DNA from: Nilaparvata lugens
Lineage: Eukaryota > Arthropoda > Insecta > Hemiptera > Delphacidae
Assembly (NCBI RefSeq): GCF_014356525.2
Contig: NC_052505.1
Span: 51,898,970 to 51,962,969, forward strand
Length of the DNA: 64,000 nucleotides
Reading direction: 5' to 3'
The translations under genes were made by a program, and so were the position numbers. The notes below the pieces were generated by a model. The model ran no database searches, had not been told where the DNA came from, and saw nothing but the letters and a program-made list of their open reading frames with translations. Shown here in pieces: positions 24,518-35,765 of this stretch. The number at the start of each line of letters is the position of its first letter. Position 1 is the stretch's first letter.

Positions 24518-25160
24518 ATTCGTAAACTACTCGTATTCTCCACTGAATAATCTCAAGTTTCGATATTCCAAACGTTTGTTTTTGGATGATGATTACACAA
24601 CTTTCGTGTATACTCGGAACACTCGTGAGACTGAGGATGCTGTGTTTTTCTCAAATTAATATACCAACTGAAAAGTAATTCAATGCATTCTCCAGCAATG
24701 CCAAGAATTACTCACAATTCAAACATTTGAAACGTTTGTTTTCGGTTGATTGGTTGTGTTGAGGACAGGTGACGGCAGATGCAGAGATGCATCGTGTAGA
24801 GCAGACTCCAACTTGCATCATGATCACGGCTAATGCTTCAACGTCTACGCTCCACCAGTTGCTTGTCCGCGACCGTAACCACCAATTCGGCTACGCTTTG
24901 ATCCACTGGACTTGTGGCCAGAGACAGAGCTCGTCACTAGTGATGTTACTGCAGATTACGTCGTGTTTACTCCATTTATAGTTGACTCGCGAAAACATTG
25001 GTTCAAAACATTGAGGAGCATCGAAGATAGAGTGTAGCAGAGAAGGTAGTTGAGAGTGTTTAAATAATAGTCGAGAAGACTCATCCTCCTTTTTCCTTCT
25101 ACCCTACCTTCGCTGCTTCACTATGTTCTGACACATTTGAATTATAGAAGAGCTGCATTA
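24518..25160. other. Intergenic DNA without recognised gene
   Basis: This sequence follows LTR copy B and is less AT-rich at 24760-24960. A 70-codon ORF there has no recognised domain. Confidence 0.4.
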
Positions 25161-26130
25161 GTAAGTCGACAACAATGAAAAAACAGAGGAAGTGGAAATT
25201 CTTCAAAGGAGGACAACAGGTATGTATATTATCGCCACTGATATTCAACTTTTTCTCAGAGGAAATTTTCCAAGAAGCCATGGAGTACCCGTGTGCCGGC
25301 GTACTTTTTAGTGGAGTGAGAATCAACAACTCCAGGTATGCAGATAATACTGTCATTTTTGCTGACACCTCACAAGAACTTTATCTGCTAACGATCAGAG
25401 TGATTGAAGCTAGTAGAAAATATGGTCTGGAAGTGAACATAAATGAAAAAAAGACAATGATAAATAGCAATATACAGAGAGAAAGTTGACAATGTGCATT
25501 TTACCATTGACGGTGGGATAGTAGAACGAGTACCAACATAATATATTTGCATTGGTAGAGTTTTGAACGAGCGTTCTCAGGAAAAAAGGGGTTGAGAGGG
25601 CGAAAGAGGTGGTATTCACGTTTGAAATGTCAAAAGTATAAGGAAGCATAACTTGACTCTTGAACTAAAAATTAGACTCCTCTGTTGTTATATATTTTCC
25701 ATTTGATTGTATGGACTGGACCTTGTCTCGGATTCTGACTGAAGCAACAACAAAGAAACTAGAAGATTTCGAGATGTGGAAAATTGTGGATGTGATCCTG
25801 AAAATTTCATGAATGGACAAGATTCTCATCAGTGTTCTTCAACAGCTCAATAGAAATACTGAGATAATGTTCACTGTCAAAAGACGAAAATTGAAGTAAA
25901 TGGGACACATTATGAGGAATGAAACTAAGAAATATGTACTACGAGGTAGAGTTCTGGGTTAGGAGAGGCATTGGTAGGAGGCGAATATCCTGTTGAAAGA
26001 ATTTGAGAACATGGTTTGCAGTGTCGACACCAGAACTCTTCAGAGCAGCTGACAGCATAGTTCGAACTGCCAGAATTATTGCCTACGGAAAGGCACCGAA
26101 AGAAGAGAAAGATGTACATTTTAAATCGAG
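25160..26130 (+). pseudogene. Decayed LINE ORF2 fragment (RT and C-terminal region)
   Basis: The frame at 25175-25489 reads LSPLIFNFFSEEIFQEAMEY, then RYADNTVIFADTSQELYLL and YGLEVNINEKKT. These are RT motifs in which the usual YADD has become YADN, a damaged catalytic aspartate. Downstream, in broken frames, come traces of the usual C-terminal part: LKIRLLCCYIF near 25660-25700, TKIEVNGTHYEE near 25880-25920, and RTWFAVSTPELFRAADSIVR near 26003-26065. The family is the kind in which YADDT is followed by an LLYGMESW-type tail. Stops and frameshifts make it inactive. Confidence 0.8.
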
Positions 26131-27256
26131 ACTAGGACTACTAATTCTCAAGCCACGGGTACTGAAACGACCAACGATCAATGAAGAACGAGGCGCAGTA
26201 ACTGCTCTGTGAAGCCGTAAAAATTTCCGTTTTCCAGATCAGATTAAGAGGGGGCTCAATGGCATTAGCTGCAAGGGGGGGTGCATAAATATCAAACAGC
26301 AAAATAAATTTATGATTTATGGCGGCCGACCATGAAACTTAGCCAGACTAATACTCGAGTTTCGAGTGTCGATTGGGGAGTTGGTTAGTTTCGTGGTATG
26401 GGGTGGAGGTTGCTGGTGAATGCCGTGAATCTCATTGCACATATTCGGCATATATACTCCGACACTCAATTTTCCTCTTCTTACTCAATAGTCAAGGAGT
26501 ATAATCGTTTCAAGTTGTCATACGATAGCTCACATCCCTTTTTCATTCCTCACTATTACACTTTTTCATTCCCCCTCTCACTCTTCTTGGAATAATATTA
26601 TCTCTCGTTTTCTTTCTTTCCAATTTTCCTGTTTATAAATTTATCTTTCTATGATCGCCCTGTTTAATTCTGAGAGGAAAGTGCAGGTGAAGTTTTAATT
26701 TCAAGTTTTGCAGCTACCGATGTCCAAGCCCTCATCCTCTTACCTACTCTTATTTTACCACGTTTCCTCAAGAGAAAAAAAAGCTCATCATCAACTAAGT
26801 GAACTTTCCTCTTGCTTTCCATTTACTATCTGACAGTTTTTTGTACATCCTCTCTCTTTCATCTCGGTTATATATATCAACAATAATAATTATTGTTCGC
26901 AAAAAAGTTACCTCCACCATGATTTTAGAGCTGTTCACGTCAAACTGAGTCTAGGGAGGGAGAACGACGGGCCAGTCACAAACAAGGACCAGATTAACAA
27001 TATTTTTCATAATATATAAGGACGAGATTACATATATAACTATGTATGAGCAAGTGACTTTGAGGAGTTCTCGCTGGAGCGTCTGACTACTGATACCTTT
27101 CATTTGCAATCCTCTAAACATAATATTCTCTACTCACTACTCCTTCACAGATTCCTCACTCAATCTTTCTCTCTCTCTCACTCTGTATATATATATTAAT
27201 ATATTATAGATGTAATATATCATATATATGATTTCTATTTATATAGCACATAACAG
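26131..27256. other. Intergenic DNA without recognised gene
   Basis: AT-rich with pyrimidine-rich runs (26540-26900) and TA-rich palindromic words at 26865-26900 and 27180-27240. No gene-like ORF. Confidence 0.4.
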
Positions 27257-27306
27257 AAGACACTTTAAAGTTTGTAATATAAATTAAAAAAAGGAGACAC
27301 AAAGCT

Positions 27307-27835
27307 ATCAATAATTGTAGACAATTATTCACACTCAAACAAGATAAGTCTCGTTTTCAATTAAAAAATCGAATTTAAACTGAAATTCTGATTCGAGGAT
27401 TCGAGCTAGACACCTGTATTTGGTCTCATTCGAAAGATAATCAAAAAAGGAAGTTTTTGCGCTATAAAAATTATTTCGTACCTTGGAAAAAAAATCGAGA
27501 AAAATTTGTCTGAAGTTTTCAAAAAAACTTCAAAAATCACTCTTTTTCAACTTTGACCGCTAAAAAATACTACTCATTAATCGACTTTGGCATGTTTTAT
27601 ACCTCAAATCAATGTGAAATTTTGTCCTCTTTTCTACGATGTCCTTAAAATTCACTTAAGACCAATGGTTCTTGAGATATTGACGATTTAATGACTGGAA
27701 GTACGCCTACTTGAAAAATATCGAAAAATCGATATATCTCGAAAACGAAGGACGATAGGAGAAAATTTTACTGAACATATTTTATTGCAAATTGCATATA
27801 AAATCTATGGTAGCCGGGGTTCACACCTTATCTGG
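27307..27835. repeat. Dispersed repeat ending CTGGGACACCCTGTATA
   Basis: This block separates two pieces of Penelope-type terminal sequence (27257-27306 and from 27838). It ends TATCTGGGACACCCTGTATA and contains AAAAATCGATATATCTCGAAAACG. From memory such sequences recur in many insect genomes, but I cannot verify the family here. No coding frame. Confidence 0.45.
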
Positions 27836-27837
27836 GA

Positions 27838-28535
27838 CACCCTGTATATTTGATAGCTGTGAAATTTATTATGATATGATGAAATTTATTTCAATTTAAT
27901 TAAACAGTTGGTAGCTATGGTTCTATTGCTGTCTGTTGAGACCAGGACTGGAAGCAGCTCTAAGCAGGCTTTTATTTGGGTGCTTGGAGCTGCTTCCAGT
28001 CCAGTTCTCAACAGACAGCAATAGTACCATAGCTACCAACTGTTTAAATAAATTGAAATGAATTTCATCATATCATAATAAATTTCACGGCTATCAAATA
28101 TATATTAAAAATGTTGAATAAAAATAAAAAATAAATTTCATTCAAGTTCAATTCTATAATTCTAGTCTAATTCTTTTTTGATTTATAATTTTAAATCTCC
28201 TTTTCTCTATCAATTCATAAGCTACACCTTTCCTTATTCATAACTTACTCAAATCTTGAATATCCCGTTTGTAACGCCCCCTAAATACCCCATAATGTCT
28301 CCTGAATCTGTACCCTTTTTCTCTCCATCTGTGTACACCGCGTAATCTGTGGCCTCTGCTGCTACAATTGACTCTCCTTGTATACTCTGTGGTCACACGA
28401 CCGTTGGATTCAAAACTGCAGTCTGCTCGGTTGAGGAAGGAGACTCAGTCTCCAAAAATTTCCCCCCATTTCTAATCTAATGTAAATTTTTAAGTGTTTT
28501 CAATCTATTTATGTTTTTGTCTCCTGTTTTAATTT
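27838..28535 (-). repeat. Penelope-like terminal repeat forming a head-to-head palindrome
   Basis: Left arm 27850-27968 and right arm about 27978-28097 are inverted copies: GATAGCTGTGAAATTTATTATGA...CTGTCTGTTGAGACC...GGAAGCAGCTC against its reverse complement. The left arm is repeated at 32338-32462, at the downstream end of the Penelope-like element. The right arm continues into CCTTTCCTTATTCATAA and CTCTCCATCTG...AATCTGTGGCCTCTGCTGC, which recur in the other copies nearby. This is partial, inverted terminal sequence of the Penelope-like family. Confidence 0.7.
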
Positions 28536-28540
28536 AAAAA

Positions 28541-28620
<80 letters not shown>
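28536..28620. repeat. (AT)n microsatellite at a palindrome centre
   Basis: A poly-A run followed by about 35 AT dinucleotides. The flanking Penelope-type sequences (28285-28535 and 28621-28870) are inverted copies of each other, so the tract is the loop of a large inverted repeat. Confidence 0.9.
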
Positions 28621-28623
<3 letters not shown>

Positions 28624-28935
28624 AACACTTCAAAGTTTGTTTAAAATATGAATTAAAACAGGAGACACAAGACATAAATAGATTGAAAACACTTAAAAAC
28701 TTACATTAGAAACGGAAATTTTTGGGAACTGAGTTCCCTTCCTCAACCGAGCAGTGAGTGGTACAGTTTGAAATCCAACAGTCGTGACCACAGAGCATGC
28801 ACAGAGAGTCAATTGTAGCAGCAGAGGCCACAGATTACACGGTGCAGACGGATGGAGAGAAATAGCTATCATTGCTATCAACTCTACACCAACTGTTCAT
28901 TAAATTAAAATAAACTCCATCATATCATAATAAAT
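28621..28935 (+). repeat. Penelope-like terminal repeat fragment, inverted
   Basis: Reverse complement of 28285-28535. GAAAACACTTCAAAGTTTG, GGAGACACAAGACATAAATA, CTTCCTCAACCGAGCAG and GCAGCAGAGGCCACAGATTA appear in the opposite order and strand. The 62-codon minus-strand ORF inside is repeated, partly mutated, in the other terminal copies and is not a gene. Confidence 0.7.
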
Positions 28936-28946
28936 TTTACAGCTAT

Positions 28947-28947
<1 letters not shown>

Positions 28948-29014
<67 letters not shown>
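28948..29014. repeat. (TA)n microsatellite
   Basis: Long run of TA dinucleotides with one TATTATAT interruption. It lies between two Penelope-type fragments, following CTATCAAATATATA as in the related copy at 28094. Confidence 0.9.
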
Positions 29015-29016
<2 letters not shown>

Positions 29017-29235
29017 ATATTAATTTTTCAATAAAAATAAAAATAAATTTCATTCAAGTTCAACTCTACAATTCCTTTCTCCAATTTTAGTCTTATTCTT
29101 TTTTAATTTACAATTTCAAATCTCCTCTTTTCTATCAATTCATAAGCTACACCTTTCCTTATTCATAACCCACTCAGATCTTAAATCTCCCTTTTTTAAC
29201 TGCGCCTTATATACCCCCATAGTATCCCTGACTGT
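29015..29235 (-). repeat. Penelope-like terminal repeat fragment, left part of an interrupted copy
   Basis: Matches 28110-28300 (AAATTTCATTCAAGTTCAA, CATAAGCTACACCTTTCC, TATTCATAACCCACTCA) and is cut at CCTGACTGT by the insertion that follows. The copy resumes at 31859 with CTGTGTACCC, and the joined order agrees with the uninterrupted copy at 28298-28312. Confidence 0.7.
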
Positions 29236-31858
29236 TGTGATGTACCAAAGGATTGTACATCCCTCGATTTATAAATCAATTTATTCATAGGCCGTTATAC
29301 GAGCAAAATAGATTCCATCAATGGGAAAGCACCATAATCTTATCTAAGGCAGATAAACAACAGTTATCTGACCTGCAAAGGCTGAAACTAATAAATCAGT
29401 AATTATATACCTTTCAGAAATTTATTAACTGAGAAAACTGTATGTATTTGTAATGTTTATTATTTTGATCAGTAATGCAATATTTGAAGGTTGGAAGTGA
29501 ATCAAAACATAACCCTAATAGACCAAAGCTAACTTGTCAACAAATAGCCAATTGAGAAGGCAGTTTGATTAATAATATTGATCGCAAAAGTTATATAATA
29601 TCAATTTTTCATTTTCTATATTATAATTTCTATGCTAAATGGGCCTAAATATTTAGTTATGAACTGTCATGAAGATATATTTGTTAGAAATAAGAAGACA
29701 ATTAATTAGCTTAGCCTATATGATGATTGAGGGTCGATATTCTAACATATGAGAAACTATGTAAACAAAAAAATATATATATATATTTATTATTATGACT
29801 ATTATTATTACAAGCATGTGTATTATTTATTATATGTTTTATACTCCTACTTTATGTTATAAAAGCACGTCTATGTTCTACAAAATCATTAGCTACTCTG
29901 GAAGTTACTTAACAAACGTATATCGTGATAGATGAATTCATATTATTTATTTGTATATTTTTATAATTATATGGAACCTAATAATAATTCAGAACAACCT
30001 ACAATCAGGAATTTTGCTTATTTAAAAGCTTTAAAGTTGGATACACTTCCACCACTCATTCAGCTTATTGGTTACGTCACAGAATCTGACCAATCCCGAA
30101 TTAGTATGTAAATTTGGTGAGATAAATTTCTAAGAAGAAACTCAAGTGGAAATTAGAGGAGGAAGACTCGAGGCCATTTTGTGGAAATCACCAGTGGGAT
30201 ACAGACCTAGTCCACATACTTAATTGTTTAAAAGCTCTAATTCCTGTTTTAATGTAATTCAATCTTTGTCTTTCTGTTTTAAAAAGTTGTTCCAAAGTTC
30301 CTATAATAATCTGTGATATTAATTTTTGCGATTTCATTTAAATAAACCCTAAAATTATAATAGTGAGGTCTGTTCAACGTTTTTTGCCACGCAGAAGGAT
30401 CCAGCTGGAACTATATATTCTATGGCCGAATATACTTTGAAAACAAAAAATGGAAACAAAAGTCTACGTAAGTTATTCAAATATATAAAAGGGAATCACC
30501 GCTGATCTACAAAAATTATACAGCATATAAATTCGTCAATTTGGGAAATGTCATGACTATAGATTTAAGGGTATAGAGATATAATGGATGATTTTTATTG
30601 TAATAAGTAAATTTTAATATTCACGCTGTACTTAGCCAAAAGGTCTATTTCCTTAGGTGAAACCCCACTATGATAATATTTTTAACTATTCATTTATTCT
30701 ATTTTTTAAATTATAATTTTGTATTAGCTTACTTTGCCTATTTGATTAGTGCATTTTATGACCCTTTCCAAGGGTTATCACCCATCTCATTTTTTCAATT
30801 AGAAAGTATTAAATTTTCATATAGTATCCATAATTTGAAGATTCAAATTTGCTATCACTTAATATTCATTCCTTATCAGTTGGAAATTATATTTTGTAAA
30901 ATCTGTTCATTTATCTATTCAATATTTTGCTGTCATTCTATCATTCTATTGGAGATATCCTCCAGAATCAAATAAAAATTGACTGCCATCATCCTACAGC
31001 ATCGAGGTGTATTGGATCCAGCATTCACAGCCAGTCAATGCCACAAGGGAAGGTGATAGGTCGCATAGACAGCATCAGAATTAAACTCGGTACTCGAAGT
31101 ATTTACTATTTTGGTTCAGAATTTTGCAATCATATAACCTATAGTATTTATCAGAGACCTGGTTCGCATGGATTTGCTATTTTGTCTGTTGTCTTGTGCG
31201 GTCTAATATCTCTTCCAACTATAATACAGGTATTGGAACCTAAGTATATTGGTTATTATCTGGAGAAGGAACCCTTACATAAATCTATATCTCTGTCTGA
31301 TCCTAGTGACAGCATTGATCATATTAGGCAGATTCAAACTGAACTGCATTTTATTACTGGATTGGATTCAATTTTAATGCACTACATAATTGCCTACAGC
31401 GCAAATTTAGAAATTTACAGTCCCTACTTTGGCTACCTTTGTAGACCGCCAAACTCTCAATCTAGCAGATTAGTTTTTCAAACCAGTTTCTGGTGAACCA
31501 TACACTGTTCACTCTCTTTAAGCACTCTGAATTCAGTGATACCCCTTCCCCGGGAAAACAAAGGTTAGTCAACCTAACCTACAACTAAGAATTACCGAGT
31601 TATAACCTCAAATTTTACAACTGTTTATTCATCTCTTTTGATTCAATTATTCTAGTTATTGTTTTTCTTTCAATGCACATTCATGCCCCTCCACGGAGCA
31701 ATATGGGCTATAACATATGCCGACACAAGGCAAGGCACTTAATACTGAGAAACCATATTTATGGTTGAAGATTATAATCTTGGTTACTTGTCTGATGACT
31801 CCAAGTTCATAATTACCTATTTTTGTGTCCCCCCCCCCGTGGAGCTAGACCCGTGACA
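29236..31858. mobile_element. Unclassified 2.6-kb insertion with LTR-like termini
   Basis: It starts TGTGATGTACC and ends CCCGTGACA (TG...CA), flanked by CTGT on both sides (29232-29235 and 31859-31862), in the middle of a Penelope-type repeat whose uninterrupted form is seen at 28298-28312. A 4-bp duplication and TG...CA termini suggest an LTR element. However, I do not see a second copy of the left terminal sequence inside it. No RT or integrase motif is visible. A C-rich run (31831-31841) lies near the right end. It could be a broken LTR element or another class. Confidence 0.55.
30927..31496 (+). CDS. Hypothetical 189-codon ORF inside the 2.6-kb insertion
   Basis: One of the longest open frames in the window not explained by RT. 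The upstream in-frame part is low-complexity, and the more protein-like part starts about residue 38 (MPQGKVIGRIDSIRIKLGTR). A hydrophobic stretch FAILSVVLCGLISLPTIIQV at about residues 82-101 could be a membrane segment. The C-terminal part is SILMHYIIAYSANLEIYSPY. I do not recognise the family. The ATG choice is arbitrary, and a start at residue 38 is equally likely. An overlapping ORF (30670-30975) is low-complexity Phe/Ile-rich and probably spurious. It may be a remnant of the mobile element's own gene or a chance frame. Confidence 0.3.
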   Translation: MLSFYHSIGDILQNQIKIDCHHPTASRCIGSSIHSQSMPQGKVIGRIDSIRIKLGTRSIYYFGSEFCNHITYSIYQRPGSHGFAILSVVLCGLISLPTIIQVLEPKYIGYYLEKEPLHKSISLSDPSDSIDHIRQIQTELHFITGLDSILMHYIIAYSANLEIYSPYFGYLCRPPNSQSSRLVFQTSFW

Positions 31859-32040
31859 CTGTGTACCCTTTTTCTCTCCATCCATCTGCACCACGTAATC
31901 TGTGGTCTCTGCTGCTACAATTGACTCTCTGTGCGTGCTCTGTGGTAACGACCGTTGGTTTTCAAACTGTACCACTCACTGCTCGGATGAGGAAGGGGAC
32001 TCAGTTATCTTTTTCTCTCCATCCATCTGCACTGCTATGT
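31859..32040 (-). repeat. Penelope-like terminal repeat fragment, resumed copy
   Basis: Resumes with CTGTGTACCCTTTTTCTCTCC after the 2.6-kb insertion and matches 28308-28450, including AATCTGTGG..TCTGCTGCTAC and GCTCGG.TGAGGAAG. It ends where the next, inverted copy begins, at about 32040. Confidence 0.7.
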
Positions 32041-32475
32041 TCGCACGGAGAGTGAATTATAGCAGCAGAGACCACAGATAACGCGGTGCAGATGGATGGA
32101 GAGAGAAAGGGGACAGAATCAGGGGACATTCTGGGGTATTTAGGTGGCAGTTACAAACGGGATATTTAAGATTTGAGTGGGTTATGAATAAGGAAAGGTG
32201 TAGCTTATGAATTGATAGAAAAGAGGAGATTTAAAATTAGAAATAAAAAATATAGACTAAAATTGGAGAAAGGAATTGTAGAATTGAACTTGAGTGGAAT
32301 CTATTTTTCATTTTTATTGAACATTTAATATATATTTGATAGCTGTGAGATTTATCATGATATGATGAAATTCATTTCAATTTAATTAAACAGTTGGTGT
32401 CGAGTTGATAGCTATGGTTCTATTGCTGTCTGTTGAGACCAGGACTGGAAGCAGCTCCAAGCACCCAAATAAAAG
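32041..32475 (+). repeat. Penelope-like terminal repeat, copy adjacent to the coding element
   Basis: Inverted relative to 31859-32040: GCAGCAGAGACCACAGATAA, then AATAAGGAAAGGTGTAGCTT, and then GATAGCTGTGAGATTTATCA to CTGTCTGTTGAGACCAGGAC. It lies directly downstream of the minus-strand Penelope-like coding region (32600-35215), so it is probably that element's own terminal repeat. Compared with the copy at 27850-27968 it has extra TCGAGTTGATA-type sequence. Confidence 0.7.
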
Positions 32476-32609
32476 CCAATTTTTTTCGTCTTGACATCTA
32501 TGGAGGGGGCTTGGGAAGGAGGATGGCAAGGACTTTGACTTTGAAGCATTGGTCAAGGTTCTTGTTGTGCTCAGAGCCATGGATAGGGATTGGTAGGGAA
32601 GTACTATTT

Positions 32610-32999
32610 TCAATGGAAGCCCTGTAATTGTTGATCCGGAGGTTCAGCACCGGTTGACCCGGTGGTTTCACCTATGTAGAAGACAGGACAGAAGCTGCAG
32701 GAAAGGAGGTAGATGCAATTACTCGATTGATGGATTTGGTGGATGAAGTTGGTGATAGGACTGGTAAAGGGGATGGGGGAATCAGTGATAGGACAGTTTT
32801 TACAGTGGGGACGTTTGCAAGGTAGGGTACCAGGTGGAGTTGAGATTTCATCAGAGGTGAGTGATTTGTTTTTACTGAAAATTTTCTTGAGGTTGGGAGG
32901 TTGCTTATAAATGAGGGAGTGTGGTTGCTGGAAAAGGTGTTTGGTATGGGGATTGGAGGACATGGAACAGATATTTAAGGACAGGTTTGAGGTTTTCAA
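32610..32999 (-). pseudogene. Penelope-like GIY-YIG endonuclease domain, fragment
   Basis: The frame contains PCKRPHCKNCP, a cysteine motif that precedes the endonuclease in this family, followed by NCIYLLSCSFCPVFYIGETTGS, where CIYLL and FYIGET are the GIY and YIG elements. The domain normally nicks target DNA to prime reverse transcription. Here the frame degenerates soon after the YIG motif, and the catalytic Arg and Glu regions cannot be seen. A one-base frameshift around 32960 separates this part from the preceding linker, which reads YFPGIENLKPVLKYLFHVLQ in another frame (32905-33102). Confidence 0.85.
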
Positions 33000-33582
33000 T
33001 TCCAGGGAAGTAGGTGGTACAGAGCTTTGGAGTTTGTGGGATTTGGGAATTTTTTGTGGTTGGATTAGTGCCAGTTTCGGAGGAGATTTGTTTCTGTAGC
33101 AACCTTTCAGGATAGTTACATTTCAGGAGGGATTGGTGGAGTTTTTTGAGGTACTGGTCAAGATGATGGGGATCACTGCAAATTCTTTGCCTTCGAATTG
33201 AGAGGGAACGTGGGAGGGATCCTTTGATATGGTAGGGATGGCAACTCTCGAAGTGTAGGAACTGTTGAGTGTAGGTGGATTTGGTGAAAGTATTGGTGGA
33301 TAAGGTATTGGAGTTGGAAAGGATTACATTGACATCTAGGAAGTTGATGGAGGATTCAGAAATATTCCAGGTGGAGGAGACAGAGTAGTTGGAGATGAGT
33401 TGATTGAGGAAGTGGGAGAGGTTATCATGTCCATGAGGCCATATGATGAATATGTCTTCAATGAAACGGAGCCATATCAGGGGGGATAGGGTTTATTTGG
33501 AAAGGAAATCCTGTTCAAGGAGACACATGAATAGGTTTGCGTAGGATGGTGCCATACTGGTGCCCATGGCTGTACCCTGGGT

Positions 33583-34719
33583 TCAAAGATAATATTTATC
33601 TTCAAACCTGAAGGCATTGCTTGTGAGCACCAGTTTTGCAAGGTTTACTATTAAGGTGGTTGGAGGGGTGGAGGGTGTGGGTCGTGAGGAAAGGTAATGC
33701 TCAAGGGATTTTGAGTCTTTAGAATGGGGGATGGAAGTGTAGAGGGAGGCTACATCAATGGTAACAAGGAGGAGTTGTTGTTCAGTTGGAAGGGTTGTGT
33801 TTCTTAGGATATCTATGAAGTGGAAGGAGTCTCTGATATGAGAGGGTAGGGAGGCAACAATGGTTTGGAAGTGGAAATCAACAAGGGCAGAGATTCGTTC
33901 AGTTGGTCTATTTATGCTTGGAACAATGGGACGACCAGGATTGCCTTCTTTATGAATTTTTGGAAGAAGATAGAAGTGTGGTGTGTTGGGAGAGTCTGGC
34001 GAAAGGATGTTGATGTCTGAGTCCGAGAGGCCTTCAGATGGACCGTATTGCATCAGAAATTTGAAGACTTTCTTTTGGATTTGTGGAGAAGGGTCAGTAG
34101 GCAGGAGTTGATACTGTTCAGGGTTGGTGAGTTGCCAATTGGTTTCATTGATGTAATCTGTGGTGTTCAGTAAGACTACAGTTGAGCTTTTGTCAGCTTT
34201 GGTGATGAAAATACTGGGGTCAGAGCGAAGGTCTTTGATAGATTTGAACTCTTGGAGTGTGAGGTTGGGAGTTGGAGTGAGGGATTCAATGAATTTTTCA
34301 GAGCTGACTTTGTTCAGGAGTAAATTGCAGAAGATTTCAACAGGGTGGTTGGCTGGGAGAGACTTAGGTGTACGATTGGATTTTGGGGCAAACTTTTTCA
34401 TGATTTGGTCAGAAGTAGTCGAGGGGGGAGTGCAAGAAGGGTCAGAAGTGTTGTTGCCACTGAAGAATACTTGCCATCTGAGATATCTAGTGAAGTAAAC
34501 AGTATCAGAGAAAAGGTTTATGGCATTGAGTTTGGGAGTTGGGGCAAAAGAGAGACCCTTGTTGAGGACTGATTTATCTGTTGGTGAAAGGTTTCTTGAG
34601 GATAGGTTGAGGACATTGGGATTCTCAACGTTTTCTTGATGGATTGAAGGAGATGTAGATTGTTGGGGCAAACGTTTGGGTGAGGAGGGCGGAATATGGC
34701 AGGGTGGTGGTAGGTTCAA
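33583..34719 (-). pseudogene. Penelope-like reverse transcriptase, N-terminal and central part
   Basis: 378 codons before a TGA. Visible motifs, with residues counted from the first ATG: LSPTDKSVLNKGLSFAPTPK (44-63), TKADKSSTVVLL (173-184), FYLLPKIHK (249-257), GRPIV (262-266) and TIDVASLYTSIPH (320-332, with a catalytic aspartate of motif A). After the stop the same frame continues TQGTAMGTSMAPSYANLF and LIWLRFIEDIFIIW. These are typical Penelope RT motifs, not LINE or LTR type. In the last motif the usual IDD reads IED (codon 33457-33459 GAA), a conservative change at a catalytic position. The reading frame upstream of the first ATG is also open in other frames, so the true start lies further upstream. 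Confidence 0.88.
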
Positions 34720-35389
34720 GAGTGAGACAAGGCTGGGTTTGTCACTGATGAGGGGGGGGGGTTGGGAATGTTGGAATGATGCATTTGAAGAGGAAGGTTA
34801 TTTTGTAAGTGGGATTTGTACAGGGAAGAAAGTTTTTGAAGGTGAGAGTTTCTGTTTTTCTCTAGAGCACAATCTGATTTTTTGAGGATTCCATCACAAA
34901 TATTGGATATGGAAGGATCATTGTGAAGTTTAATCAGTTTGACAAAAGACATAAGTTGACCAAGATGGGAGTTGACAGATAGAATGTACTGTTCAAGAAC
35001 AACATCAAGAAACTGCAGTGCAATCTGATGTTGGAATTTAAATAAAGGTGGGTGGAATTATGGAGAAAGACCAGATAGTGGGAGTTGTATTGATAAACCA
35101 TTTGGGGGTATTTGAAGAATTTTGCAGGTGGAGAGGAATTCAACATGAATAATGTATTTGGAGAGTTTTTTTGGAATGGAAATGAATTTGTTGGAACCAG
35201 TAATTGCAAGCAAAGTTAGGATGAAATTGTAGCATGATGTTTAACGTTGTGTTTAACGTTTATTCATTTATGTCCAACGGTTCTCGAAAACGGCTCTAAG
35301 TTTCATCCCTGGGAAAACTCGCTGAAGGACATGAAAAGTAGAAGATGGATATGCCAGTGTAGGAGAGACAGAATTATGTTCAGCTATTG

Positions 35390-35765
35390 AATCAATCAGC
35401 TTATCTCACGAGAAATAAATTTTAATCGACTTGATCAAAATAATCTGATTTGTTGACATGATATATCAATCTGAATTAGAGTTTATCCTAATTTTTAATT
35501 CTTATCATTATTTTACAAGTGATTAGTGAGTGTTATTTTGTTATTCAATTTGGTTTGTGAACAATCCAAATTAGAGCTTTTCTGTTTTCAAATGTTTAGA
35601 TTGAAAATTGGACCTGAATTCAAGTGTATGGAACATAACCTATTTTTTGGACTATTTATAGTGTATAAATCAAAATTCGGGGAAGAAACAGTTTTGGGCT
35701 GTGCCTATTAGTCCTTCCCCAATCATTTTAAAGAATTGTGTTCTGTTTATCAATAAATAAATAAC
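35390..35765 (+). mobile_element. 3' end of a non-LTR element with hairpin and AATA tail
   Basis: It ends in ATCAATAAATAAATAA (to about 35763). Upstream is a stem, GGGGAAGAAACAG...(loop)...TAGTCCTTCCCC (35681-35720). Related tails at 22887-23214, 23521-23625 and 53240-53547 share the same layout: TTTGGACTATTTAT-like sequence, hairpin, then a tetranucleotide tail. It probably starts near 35390, but the 5' boundary is uncertain. No RT coding part is present. Confidence 0.6.

Larger units (their letters stand above)
32600..35215 (-). mobile_element. Penelope-like element (RT plus GIY-YIG), degenerate
   Basis: Read on the minus strand, the order is: an N-terminal region (about 35200-34720, in frames containing LQFLDVVLEQYILSVNSHLG), the RT domain (34719 to about 33190), a linker, a cysteine motif and a GIY-YIG endonuclease (to about 32640). 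This order is the hallmark of endonuclease-positive Penelope-like elements, which prime cDNA synthesis at nicked chromosomal targets. The reading is broken by an in-frame TGA (33583-33585), a TAA (33493-33495) and a frameshift near 32960. Associated terminal repeats lie at 32041-32475 and in inverted copies at 27838-29235. Composition is clearly more GC-rich than the surroundings. About 2.6 kb, near the usual length of the family. Confidence 0.88.
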
